A stretch of 10,941 bases of DNA, taken from Pseudomonadota bacterium. GTDB lineage: Bacteria; Pseudomonadota; Alphaproteobacteria; Rhizobiales; Rhizobiaceae. Below are positions 1-6,712 of the stretch, in pieces; position 1 is the first letter of the stretch; the number at the start of each line of letters is the position of its first letter. The DNA is taken from positions 1-10,941 of the forward strand of contig JAEYXI010000257.1 of NCBI GenBank assembly GCA_023428515.1, in the 5' to 3' direction. The position numbers were made by a program, and so were the translations under genes. The notes below the pieces were generated by a model. The model was not told the DNA's origin, did not search any database, and was given only the letters and a program-made list of their open reading frames with translations.

Positions 1-458
1 CCGCCTATCATTTCTACTATTTCTGCCGGCCGGCCGCCGAGCAGGCCGCCTGGTACATCAGGAATGTGCCCAACGACCGTGCCGCCATGCCGCCCGTACT
101 CGACATGGAATGGAACCCGCATTCGCCGACCTGCAAGAAACGGCCGGACCCGGCGACCGTGCGCAGCGAGATGAAGACCTTCCTGTCGATCGTCGAGCGA
201 CACTACGGGAAGCGGCCGATCATCTACACGTCGGTCGATTTCTTCGACGACAACAACCTGTCGACCTTCCGCGGCTATTCCTACTGGCTGCGCTCGGTCG
301 CCGGCCATCCCGACACCAAATACGCCAGCCATCCCTTCACCTTCTGGCAGTACACGGGCACCGGCGTCATTCCCGGGATTCGCGGCAACGCCGACATCAA
401 CGTCTTCAACGGCAACATGGCCCAATGGAAGAAGTGGCTGAAGGCGAATGCGGGCTGA
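1..458 (+). CDS. GH25 family lysozyme-like muramidase, C-terminal part
   Basis: This is the 3' part of a gene that begins before the window; the reading frame is open from base 3 and ends at TGA 456-458. Glycoside hydrolase family 25 enzymes cleave the beta-1,4 bond between N-acetylmuramic acid and N-acetylglucosamine in peptidoglycan. Visible family features are the LDMEW stretch near base 100, whose D-x-E pair corresponds to the catalytic acids of the family, then RPIIYTS, and near the end FWQYTGTG followed by ADINVFNG, the usual final beta strand of the barrel. The N-terminus is outside, so a signal peptide cannot be judged. Rhizobial GH25 proteins of this type are generally exported and thought to act in cell wall turnover; that role is inferred. 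The next gene converges on it with an 18-bp gap. Confidence 0.9.
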   Translation, partial: AYHFYYFCRPAAEQAAWYIRNVPNDRAAMPPVLDMEWNPHSPTCKKRPDPATVRSEMKTFLSIVERHYGKRPIIYTSVDFFDDNNLSTFRGYSYWLRSVAGHPDTKYASHPFTFWQYTGTGVIPGIRGNADINVFNGNMAQWKKWLKANAG

Positions 459-472
459 GGGGTTCCGACCCC
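459..472. terminator. Short hairpin between convergent genes
   Basis: GGGGT and ACCCC form a perfect 5-bp stem around the loop TCCG, which is of the stable UNCG type. It starts directly after the GH25 stop codon and fills most of the gap to the convergent SMP-30 gene. There is no run of T after it, so it may work only as a weak terminator or an end-stabilising hairpin. Confidence 0.35.
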
Positions 473-476
473 GCGG

Positions 477-1361
477 CTATCTCATAGGCACTTCGTAGAC
501 CTTGCCCCAATACGGCGCGCTCGCCGTATCGTCGACGCTCATCACAAAAATCGCCTTGCCGTCGGGCGAGAACGTCAAATTTGGCGCTGTCGCCGACGGG
601 ACATCGATCGCTTTCACGAACGAGCCCTCCGGCGACACAACGACAATCCGCCCCTTGGAATACAGGCCAATATAGAGATTTCCGTCGGGACCGAGCTTGA
701 TCCCGTCCGGATAGGCACCGATTCCGGATGCCTCATCGACGACGCCGACCCGAACGAAGAGCCTTCTGTCAGAAAGCGAACCGTCATCCGCCACTGCAAA
801 CGAAATGACCCGCCCGGCCTCCGACTCGTTCACGAACAATCGCTTGCCGTCGGCCGAGAGAACGATGCCGTTGGCGTAGTGAAGATCGTTGGCGGCTTCG
901 CGGATTGTCCCGTCGGCGGAGAGGTGGAACACTTTCCCGACGATCGGCCCGGATTCCCAGGGACCTGACGTGGTGAAGTAAGCGCCATCCTTGCCGTCGG
1001 AGGTAAGGTCGTTCGGGCCTTGCAGCACCGAACCTTCGACGCTCTTGTCGTACGCGGCAAGTGTCTTGCCGCCTTTCGAGATCCGGGCGATCGTTCCATT
1101 GTCATAGCAGGTTACAACGAGATCCTCGCCGAGCGGCAGCACCGCCGACGGCCCGCATCCTGCCTGCTCCCAGAGCTTGGCGTTGGTCTTTCCGTCCCAG
1201 ACCAGCACAGTGTTGCCGCCGTATTCGACATAATGCAGCTTGCCGTCGATAAAGGCCGGGCCTTCGGGAAACGCCGCCTTCTCGTTAATGACATTGACCT
1301 CGGCTGCGACGGCCATCGTCGCCGAAAACGCGACGGCCAGACCAGCGATCAAAATTCTCAT
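477..1361 (-). CDS. Exported SMP-30/gluconolactonase-like beta-propeller protein
   Basis: The protein has 294 residues. Residues 1-20 form a signal peptide with a short basic start, a hydrophobic core and an A-V-A-A end, so the mature protein is probably periplasmic. The rest is a six-bladed propeller of the SMP-30/gluconolactonase/LRE type. The family's divalent metal ligands can be placed at E33 (in PEGP), N164 (in YANGI) and D219 (in YPDGI), and N117 in GPNDL matches the substrate-side asparagine. Family members hydrolyse sugar lactones or related esters; the true substrate cannot be read from sequence. The start is supported by GGGAGG 6-7 bases upstream. The gene lies 33 bp after the decarboxylase gene on the same strand with no terminator between, so the two are probably co-transcribed. 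Confidence 0.85.
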   Translation of the reverse strand: MRILIAGLAVAFSATMAVAAEVNVINEKAAFPEGPAFIDGKLHYVEYGGNTVLVWDGKTNAKLWEQAGCGPSAVLPLGEDLVVTCYDNGTIARISKGGKTLAAYDKSVEGSVLQGPNDLTSDGKDGAYFTTSGPWESGPIVGKVFHLSADGTIREAANDLHYANGIVLSADGKRLFVNESEAGRVISFAVADDGSLSDRRLFVRVGVVDEASGIGAYPDGIKLGPDGNLYIGLYSKGRIVVVSPEGSFVKAIDVPSATAPNLTFSPDGKAIFVMSVDDTASAPYWGKVYEVPMR

Positions 1362-1394
1362 CAGAACCTCCCGTGCGACCAGACAAACATTCGC

Positions 1395-2615
1395 TCAATC
1401 CGCCATCGTCTCCAAGCTCGCGAACCCCTGCGGCGTGTCGCCCTCGTCGAAGGGCGTGGTGACCTCGACGAACGTGTCGGGATAGAAGCCGTTGAAGCGA
1501 GTCCTCAGCGACAGCGAATAGGCGCCGATGTGACCGATTTCGATCCAGTCGCCGGTATCGACCGTCTCCGGCAGCCAGAACGGCCGCGACAGGATGTCGA
1601 CGGAATCGCAAGTAGCACCGCACACCTTGAACGGCACGATGTTCTTCTCCTGGCCGTTGCGCGAGCGGATCGCCGGGTCGGGAATGAAGCGCGCCGGCAA
1701 GGTGATCTTGCCGGTCCATGAGTCCGACAGCGACGCCCAGATGCCGTCGTTGATGTAGAGCCGCCTGCCCTTCCTCAAGAGCACGCGCACGATGAGCGAG
1801 AGGCAGCGCGCGACGATGACGCGGCCGGGCTCCGCCACCAGCGGCATCTGGTCGAAGCCGTATTCCTTGATGTCGCCGGCGAGCCGCGACATCAACTGGC
1901 CGAGCGACGGCATCTCGACCTGCTTGCGGTTCGGGTCGTGGCCGTATTCGGCGGGGAAGCCACCGCCGACATCGAGGCCGGCGAGGCCGAAGGAGAGCCT
2001 GTTGCGGACCCAGTCGGCAGAGGCAAGTGCCCGCTCGTAGGTGTCCGGGTCCTCGATCTGGCTGCCGACATGAAAGCATAGCCCGACCTTGTAGCCCGTG
2101 CGGTGCAGGCGCTCGGCGAGTTCGACGGCGCTGGCCGGCCCGGCGCCGAATTTCTTGGACAGTTCGTATGCCGCCTGGCCCTTGGTCTGCACGCGCACGA
2201 AGACCGTCAGCGAGCCGGGGTCGAGGTCGAGCGCGCGCACCACGCGCGTCAGCTTGGCGATCTCGTCCTCGTGGTCGACAGCGATGACGCGAATGCCATA
2301 TTCCTCGAGCGCAAGGCGGATATCGGACTGGGCCTTGACGGGATGCATGTAGAGCATCTCGGCATCGGGAGAGACGGCGCGCACGGCTGCGAACTCGCCG
2401 GGCGAGGCAACGTCGAAGGCCGACACGCCGGCCTCGATCAAGGCCTTGAGCACGATCTGCTCGCCATTGGTCTTGACCGCATAGGCGGTCTTGCCGGGGA
2501 ACATCTCCATGAACTGCCTTGCGTCCGATTTGAGCACCTCCGGGCGGAAGCAATAAACCGGCTCGTCGGGACGAAGCGTGCGCGCCGCCTCGCGGGCATT
2601 CTCGAATCGCTGCAA
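1395..2615 (-). CDS. Type III PLP-dependent decarboxylase (ornithine/lysine decarboxylase-like)
   Basis: The protein has 406 residues and the fold of alanine racemase-like group IV decarboxylases (eukaryotic-type ornithine decarboxylase, LysA). Key sites are K48 in YAVKTN (Schiff base to PLP), HVGSQ at 182-186, GGGFP at 217-221 and EPGR at 262-265 (phosphate binding), D290 in YINDG, and C336 in ATCDSVD, the catalytic cysteine contributed to the partner subunit's active site. It should release CO2 from ornithine, or possibly lysine or a related diamino acid, to give a polyamine. It is longer than the usual rhizobial enzyme (about 377 residues) and differs around the specificity region, so substrate is uncertain. 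The start chosen is TTG at 2615-2613, preceded by GAGGAGGGG with ideal spacing; no ATG or GTG with a good ribosome site begins the conserved part, and the open frame further upstream (to 2921) shows no family similarity. Confidence 0.85.
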   Translation of the reverse strand: MQRFENAREAARTLRPDEPVYCFRPEVLKSDARQFMEMFPGKTAYAVKTNGEQIVLKALIEAGVSAFDVASPGEFAAVRAVSPDAEMLYMHPVKAQSDIRLALEEYGIRVIAVDHEDEIAKLTRVVRALDLDPGSLTVFVRVQTKGQAAYELSKKFGAGPASAVELAERLHRTGYKVGLCFHVGSQIEDPDTYERALASADWVRNRLSFGLAGLDVGGGFPAEYGHDPNRKQVEMPSLGQLMSRLAGDIKEYGFDQMPLVAEPGRVIVARCLSLIVRVLLRKGRRLYINDGIWASLSDSWTGKITLPARFIPDPAIRSRNGQEKNIVPFKVCGATCDSVDILSRPFWLPETVDTGDWIEIGHIGAYSLSLRTRFNGFYPDTFVEVTTPFDEGDTPQGFASLETMAD

Positions 2616-2808
2616 TGGCCCCTCCTCGGCTGGTGGACAGAATCTAGTCGAAGCTAGGGCGCAAAGAAATCCGTTCCATGACGGCCGGCCGGAGATCGGG
2701 CCTGTGAGAATGCGGCCAGCAGCGGGAAACGGTTGCGGCAGATGCATGAAGCGGGTGGCGGCCGGACGGATATGCGCCTTAGCTGACGCCAGGAGACGGA
2801 GGAGAATG
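2616..2808. other. Divergent intergenic region, decarboxylase / EamA transporter
   Basis: This 193-bp stretch must hold promoters for both divergent genes. I could not find a convincing -35/-10 pair on either strand. The only small symmetry is CTAG-TCGAAG-CTAG near 2645, whose arms are too short to call an operator. The stretch remains open in several frames, but those frames look like extensions of the neighbouring genes rather than coding sequence. Confidence 0.4.
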
Positions 2809-3729
2809 ATGGCAGAAGCAGCCGCGGCGCCGGTCGTGCAGCAAAGGATGGCGGCCTTCGACTGGGCGCGGCTCCTGCTGCTCGGCGCGATCTGGGGCGG
2901 CTCGTTCTTCTTCGCCCGCATCGCGGTCGCCGAGATGCACCCGCTGACGCTGGTGCTGTTTCGCGTGGCGATCGCGGCGGCGGCGCTGCATCTCTATCTG
3001 CTGGTCCGCGGCCCGTCCTTCCGCCTGGCGCTGCCGATTGCCGGCAGCCTTCTTATCCTCGCGCTCCTCAACAACGTGCTGCCCTTCTCGCTGATCTTCG
3101 CCGGCCAGACCGAGATGGGCGCGGGGCTGGCCGCGGTACTCAATTCCACGACGCCATTCTGGACAATCCTGATCGCCAATGCCGTCACTTCCGACGAAAA
3201 GCTGTCGGCCAACAAGATGGCGGGCGTGCTGCTCGGCATTGCCGGCGTGGCCGTCATGGTCGGCCCGGGCATCATCGCCAGCCTCGGCGGGCCGGTCTGG
3301 GCGAAATTCGCCATGGTCGGCGCATCGGTGTCCTACGCGGTGGCACTGGTCTTCTCGCGCCGCTTCAAGGCGGTGCCGCCGACGATCGTCGCGACCGGCC
3401 AGCTCACCGCCTCGACCGTCGTCATGTTTCCGGTGGTGCTTCTGTGGAACGGCCCGACCGGACTGTTTGCGGCAAGCGCCCCGGTATGGGCGGCAGTGCT
3501 GGCGCTGGCGCTGGTTTCCACCGCCCTCGCCTACATCCTCTATTTCGGCATCATCCGCTCTGCCGGCGCCACCAACGCGTCGCTGGTGACGCTGATCGTG
3601 CCGGTCAGCGCCATCCTGCTCGGCTTCGTCTTCCTCGGCGAACGGCTGGAGCTTTTCGAGGTCGCCGGCATGCTTCTGATCGGACTCGGCCTGGTGACCA
3701 TAGACGGGCGGATATTCCGGCGACGTTAG
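2809..3729 (+). CDS. EamA/DMT-family membrane transporter
   Basis: This encodes a 306-residue, very hydrophobic protein with about ten predicted membrane segments, the normal size for the drug/metabolite transporter superfamily. It contains two EamA repeats, roughly residues 18-150 and 165-302. The first repeat shows the typical WGGSFFFARIAV start and the NNVLPFSLIFAGQ and LNSTTPFWT stretches; the second ends with LGFVFLGERLE, the usual final EamA signature. Such proteins export amino acids, nucleosides or other metabolites across the inner membrane, but the substrate cannot be inferred. GGAGGA at 2798-2803 precedes two adjacent ATG codons (2806 and 2809); the second has the better spacing. 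It is divergent from the polyamine-type decarboxylase, which makes export of a related compound conceivable but unproven. Confidence 0.9.
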   Translation: MAEAAAAPVVQQRMAAFDWARLLLLGAIWGGSFFFARIAVAEMHPLTLVLFRVAIAAAALHLYLLVRGPSFRLALPIAGSLLILALLNNVLPFSLIFAGQTEMGAGLAAVLNSTTPFWTILIANAVTSDEKLSANKMAGVLLGIAGVAVMVGPGIIASLGGPVWAKFAMVGASVSYAVALVFSRRFKAVPPTIVATGQLTASTVVMFPVVLLWNGPTGLFAASAPVWAAVLALALVSTALAYILYFGIIRSAGATNASLVTLIVPVSAILLGFVFLGERLELFEVAGMLLIGLGLVTIDGRIFRRR

Positions 3730-3883
3730 GTGATACCGCTGCGGCAGCCACAATTCTCGTCACAGACCTGCCATATTTTTTCCACAACGGTTGAAATCGG
3801 GATTGCCTATAAATTCCGTAGACTTAAGCGGATCGACAGGTCGTTTTTTCCATAATCTCGTCGCATTGCAGCAAAATTTCTGC

Positions 3884-3911
3884 TTGCCTGTTGCCTCAAG
3901 TCACCTAGACT
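3884..3911 (+). promoter_or_regulatory. Candidate promoter of the 28-codon gene
   Basis: TTGCCT (3884-3889) and TAGACT (3906-3911) are spaced by 16 bp, resembling alphaproteobacterial housekeeping promoters. A start near 3918 would give a leader of about 25 bases with the Shine-Dalgarno in its second half. The region before it (3730-3883) is notably AT-rich for this window and holds no gene that I can support. Confidence 0.45.
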
Positions 3912-3943
3912 CCCGCCATAGTTCTCAAATGAGGAGGCTAGGC

Positions 3944-4030
3944 ATGGGACTAACACGGCCAATCAATGCACTCATGATTTGCGCTGCGTTTGCTTTTATT
4001 GGCGCCCTCATAATGGGAGTTCTTCCGTAA
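3944..4030 (+). CDS. 28-residue single-pass membrane microprotein
   Basis: I do not recognise a named family. The product begins MGLTRPINALMIC, then runs through an uninterrupted hydrophobic stretch of about 20 residues and ends in GVLP, so it is a single membrane helix with one Arg near the N-terminus and no cytoplasmic domain. Evidence that it is real: AGGAGG sits 6 bases before the ATG, a promoter-like pair lies upstream, and a strong terminator starts 50 bases after the stop. The same frame is open upstream as far as a TTG at 3791, but that codon has no ribosome site and the added residues look random. No gene follows on this strand, so it is not a leader peptide. It could act as a small partner of a membrane complex; that is speculation. 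Confidence 0.7.
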   Translation: MGLTRPINALMICAAFAFIGALIMGVLP

Positions 4031-4080
4031 AGCGGAAGCAAAGGGACATGATAACAGCCTGAAAAGGCTTAGAGTTTCAG

Positions 4081-4112
4081 AAAAAGGCCGGGCAAGAATG
4101 CCCGGCCTTTTT
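4081..4112. terminator. Strong bidirectional Rho-independent terminator
   Basis: AAAAAGGCCGGGC (4081-4093) and GCCCGGCCTTTTT (4100-4112) pair perfectly over 13 bp around the 6-base loop AAGAAT. T runs follow the GC stem on either strand, so it should end the microprotein transcript coming from the left and the metF transcript coming from the right. Confidence 0.9.
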
Positions 4113-4138
4113 CGTTGCCGGTTTCCGTTCAAAGCCGC

Positions 4139-5068
4139 TCAGGCGGCAGCCGAGGCGCCGACCGAGGCCTGATCGTCGCCGGCCTGCCCTCTGATTCCGA
4201 TCATGTGGCAGATGGCGAAGACCAGATCGGCCCTGTTCATCGTGTAGAAATGGAAGTCCGAGACGCCCCGCTCGACGAGATCCAGCACCTGTTCGGCGGC
4301 AACAGCGGCGGCGACGAGCGCGTGGGTCTGCGGGTCCGTCTGCAACCCGTCGAAGCGTTCGGCGAGCCAGACCGGGATATGCGCGCCGCAGCGTCCCGAG
4401 AAATTGGCGACCTGCGTGAAATTGTGGATCGGCAGGATGCCGGGCACGATGGGAATGTAGATGCCGGCGCGGCGGGCGCGCTCGACGTAGCGCTCATAGT
4501 CGTCGTTGTCGAAGAAGAACTGCGTGATGGCGCGCGTCGCACCATTGTCGACCTTGCGCTTCAGCATCTCGATATCGGTGGCGAAGTCGGGGCTCTCCGG
4601 GTGTTTTTCCGGATAGGCCGAGACGGAGATGTCGAAATCGCCCTGCGCCTTCAGCGCGCCGACCAGTTCGGCGCCGTTAGCGTAGCCGCCGGGATAAGGC
4701 TGGTAGTGCGCGCCGACGCCGGCGGTGGGGTCGCCGCGCAACGCCACGAAACGCTTGACGCCCATGGCGGCGAATTCGGCGATCACATTGTCGACCTCAC
4801 CGCTCGTGGCGTCGACGCAGGTAAGATGCGCGGCAGGCGTGAGGGTCGAATTGGTGAGGATGCGCTTGACGGTGCGCGCCGTGCGCTCCCGCGTCGAGCC
4901 GCCCGCGCCATAGGTGACCGAGACGAAGCGGGGGCTGAGCGGCTGGAGCCGCTGCACCGTATCCCAGAGCCGGGCTTCCATCTCGTCGCTCTTCGGCGGG
5001 AAGAACTCGAAGGAGACATGGATCTTCTGGCCGATATCGGGACGTCGGGAGAAGCGGGGCTCGTTCAT
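4139..5068 (-). CDS. metF: Methylenetetrahydrofolate reductase
   Basis: This 309-residue protein is an FAD-dependent TIM-barrel enzyme that reduces 5,10-methylenetetrahydrofolate to 5-methyltetrahydrofolate, the methyl donor for methionine synthase. Visible family features are SFEFFPPK with catalytic E21, VTYGAGGS at 51-58, HLTC at 81-84, LRGDP at 110-114 (D113 matches the folate-binding Asp of E. coli MetF), TQFFFD at 182-187, PGILPI near 210 and HFYTMN at 273-278. Length fits the bacterial family. The ATG shares its A with the TGA stop of the upstream regulator gene (TGATG), so translation of the two is probably coupled, and metF is expected to be controlled by the regulator encoded just before it. 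The coding sequence ends 26 bp from the shared terminator. Confidence 0.97.
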   Translation of the reverse strand: MNEPRFSRRPDIGQKIHVSFEFFPPKSDEMEARLWDTVQRLQPLSPRFVSVTYGAGGSTRERTARTVKRILTNSTLTPAAHLTCVDATSGEVDNVIAEFAAMGVKRFVALRGDPTAGVGAHYQPYPGGYANGAELVGALKAQGDFDISVSAYPEKHPESPDFATDIEMLKRKVDNGATRAITQFFFDNDDYERYVERARRAGIYIPIVPGILPIHNFTQVANFSGRCGAHIPVWLAERFDGLQTDPQTHALVAAAVAAEQVLDLVERGVSDFHFYTMNRADLVFAICHMIGIRGQAGDDQASVGASAAA

Positions 5069-6069
5069 CAGGCAGTTTCCCTTTCACCTGCGCGGGTGGG
5101 TTCGGCGATGAGCTGGCGGCGGTCGCGGCCGAGCCAGAGCTTTACGGTCAGCCGCGCCTCGGAGCCGCCGCGCGGCTCGAATTCCTGGCTCTCCTCGAGG
5201 TCGAGACCGGCCTCCGCGAACCAGTCGGCGATCTGCTTGTCGGAAACGCCGAGGCGCATATGCGCGTGTTCCTCGCGCAGGAATTCCAGCGCATGCGGCG
5301 CGAAATCAACGACGATCAGCCGGCCGCCGGGTCGGAGAAGACGCGCCGCCTCGCGGATCGCCAGCGCGGGGTCGTCGAGATAGTGCAGCACCTGATGGAT
5401 GGTGACGAGGTCGAAACTGTCGCGCTCGACCGGCGGCGCGTAGATGTCGCCCTGCCGCACCTGCGCATTGCTGACGCCAGCCTTGTCGAGATTGGCGCGG
5501 GCGACGGACAGCATTTCCCGCGACATGTCGATGCCGACGCCGCGGCGGTAGAGCGGAGCGAAGATTTCGAGCAACCGGCCGGTGCCGGTGCCGAGGTCGA
5601 GCATAGATTGGAAAGGACACTTGCCGACGAGCTTCAGCAGCGCGGCCTCCACCGCCCGGTCCGAGGCATGCAGCGAGCGTATCTCGTCCCAACTCGCGGC
5701 ATTTTCGGAAAAATACTCGGCCGCCCTCGCCTGCCGGCGACGCTTGACCGCTGCAAGCCGCTCGTGGTCGCGCTCGATCTGCGGATCGCCGACGTTGAGC
5801 CGGCCGACGATGCCATGCACGAAGTCGCGCGCCGTATCGTCATCGGCGATGCGGAAATAGGCCCAGGAACCCTCCTGGTAGCGGCCGATCAGCCCGGCCT
5901 CGAGCAGTAGCTTCAGATGGCGCGAGACACGCGGCTGCGACTGGTTGAGGATTTCGGTGAGGTCGGAAACGGTGAGGTCGCCGCGTGAAAGCAGCGCGAG
6001 GATGCGCAGGCGGCTGGTTTCGGCCGCTGCCTTGAGAGTGTCGACCAGATCGTCGAGTGCTGCTGTCAT
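5068..6069 (-). CDS. ArsR-family regulator fused to a SAM-dependent methyltransferase domain
   Basis: The protein has 333 residues in two parts. Residues 1-95 are an ArsR-type winged helix, with SQPRVSRHLKLLLEAG (44-59) as recognition helix and a wing at 61-74. The classical metal-binding ELCVC site is replaced by LTVSDLTEIL, with no cysteine in the domain, so metal sensing is unlikely. Residues 150-310 are a class I methyltransferase with an intact motif I (LDLGTGTGRL, 157-166), acidic D181 in GIDMS, and LRPGGRLIVVD at 245-255. ArsR regulators called SahR are known to control methionine-cycle genes in Proteobacteria in response to S-adenosylhomocysteine; this gene's position before metF fits that role, with the methyltransferase fold as likely ligand sensor. 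That link is inference. The ATG at 6069 is chosen because the HTH domain begins there; its ribosome site is weak, and the open frame upstream to 6462 runs through the operator. Confidence 0.88.
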   Translation of the reverse strand: MTAALDDLVDTLKAAAETSRLRILALLSRGDLTVSDLTEILNQSQPRVSRHLKLLLEAGLIGRYQEGSWAYFRIADDDTARDFVHGIVGRLNVGDPQIERDHERLAAVKRRRQARAAEYFSENAASWDEIRSLHASDRAVEAALLKLVGKCPFQSMLDLGTGTGRLLEIFAPLYRRGVGIDMSREMLSVARANLDKAGVSNAQVRQGDIYAPPVERDSFDLVTIHQVLHYLDDPALAIREAARLLRPGGRLIVVDFAPHALEFLREEHAHMRLGVSDKQIADWFAEAGLDLEESQEFEPRGGSEARLTVKLWLGRDRRQLIAEPTRAGERETA

Positions 6070-6106
6070 GGCGTTGCCGTCGGGTTGCAGTGCCTGTAAT
6101 TCAGAT

Positions 6107-6122
6107 ATAAAGATATCTTTAT
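6107..6122. promoter_or_regulatory. Perfect 16-bp palindromic operator before the ArsR-metF operon
   Basis: ATAAAGATATCTTTAT is a complete palindrome, 38 bp before the regulator start codon and 81 bp before the divergent trmO start. It is AT-rich in otherwise GC-rich surroundings, has the length and symmetry of a dimer site for a winged-helix regulator, and resembles, as far as I recall, the motif described for SahR in alphaproteobacteria. It most likely binds the adjacent ArsR-methyltransferase protein. Confidence 0.75.
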
Positions 6123-6144
6123 GTGCTTTTCGAGCACTTGGCAA
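6116..6144 (-). promoter_or_regulatory. Candidate promoter of the ArsR-metF operon
   Basis: Reading the minus strand, TTGCCA (6144-6139) is followed after 17 bp by TAAAGA (6121-6116). The -10 box lies inside the 16-bp palindrome, so a bound regulator would block RNA polymerase, as expected for repression. The -10 match is only moderate. Confidence 0.45.
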
Positions 6145-6202
6145 CCAGGAATGTCGCAGGCGGGCAAGAAAATGGCGCGAACGTTTCGGCTGGGGATAAC
6201 AT

Positions 6203-6712
6203 ATGTTTGAGCCGCGCGAGGGCGAGACAGCGCTTGCAGAAGATCCGGCGGAGATGGCGGGCGATGCGCATCTGGTCTTCATCGGCCGCATCCGCTCGCC
6301 CTGGAAGACGCGAGAGGATTGTCCGAAGAACATGGTTGCCGCGCGGGCCTCAGGCCTGCAGGCGACGCTGGAGGTCGAGCCGCAATACCGGCCGGGGCTC
6401 GCAGGCCTTTTCGGCACCAGCCATGTCGTCGTGCTCTCCTGGCTCGGCTCCGCGCCGCGCAACCTGATCGTCCAGAAGCCGCGTCATGCAACGAGCGCGA
6501 AAGGCGTATTCGCCTTGCGCTCGCCGGCGCGGCCGAATCCTGTCGGTCTGCATGTCGCAGGCCTCGTGGCGCTGGACGTCGAAGCCGGACTGCTGACGCT
6601 CGACGCCATCGATGCGCTCGACGGCACGCCGGTAATCGACCTGAAGCCTTACTTCGCGTCGATCGACAGCTTTCCCGACGCAGTGCCGCCACGCCACAGG
6701 GATGCGCCGTGA
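6203..6712 (+). CDS. trmO: tRNA t6A37 N6-methyltransferase TrmO (TsaA family)
   Basis: The product has 169 residues and belongs to the TrmO/TsaA beta-barrel family, which uses S-adenosylmethionine to methylate N6-threonylcarbamoyladenosine at position 37 of threonine tRNAs. Signatures are HLVFIGRIRSPW at 23-34, the FALRSPARPNPVGLH stretch at 103-117 and LDGTPVIDLKPY at 139-150; the last two carry the conserved SAM and substrate contacts of the family. The size matches short bacterial members that lack the C-terminal extension found in E. coli. A GGGGA ribosome site lies 6 bases before the ATG. The gene is transcribed away from the ArsR-metF operon across 133 bp, and its last bases overlap the start of the DUF2293 gene. 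No clear promoter of its own was found; the palindrome could affect it too. Confidence 0.9.
   Translation: MFEPREGETALAEDPAEMAGDAHLVFIGRIRSPWKTREDCPKNMVAARASGLQATLEVEPQYRPGLAGLFGTSHVVVLSWLGSAPRNLIVQKPRHATSAKGVFALRSPARPNPVGLHVAGLVALDVEAGLLTLDAIDALDGTPVIDLKPYFASIDSFPDAVPPRHRDAP

Noticed and set aside
1285..2553. Long open frame of 422 codons on the minus strand within the decarboxylase region
   Set aside because: It is a shifted frame of the decarboxylase gene with an arginine-rich composition typical of GC-rich shadows; the real frame has all catalytic motifs.
2779..3753. Minus-strand open frame opposite the EamA transporter
   Set aside because: It is rich in Q, R, D and H, as expected from the reverse strand of a hydrophobic GC-rich gene; no family pattern is present.
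3815..3865. CGACAGGTCG followed by TTTTTT as a terminator for the EamA gene
   Set aside because: The stem is only 4 bp with a 2-base loop, too weak to support.
3791..3943. Longer version of the microprotein from a TTG at 3791
   Set aside because: There is no ribosome site before it, and the added residues look non-coding; AGGAGG marks the ATG at 3944.
4115..5383. Long plus-strand open frame opposite metF
   Set aside because: It is an antisense shadow of metF and the regulator gene; it has no ribosome site and no recognisable domain.
6070..6462. N-terminal extension of the ArsR-methyltransferase protein up to 6462
   Set aside because: It would cross the palindrome, the promoter and the divergent trmO coding region; the conserved domain starts at 6069.
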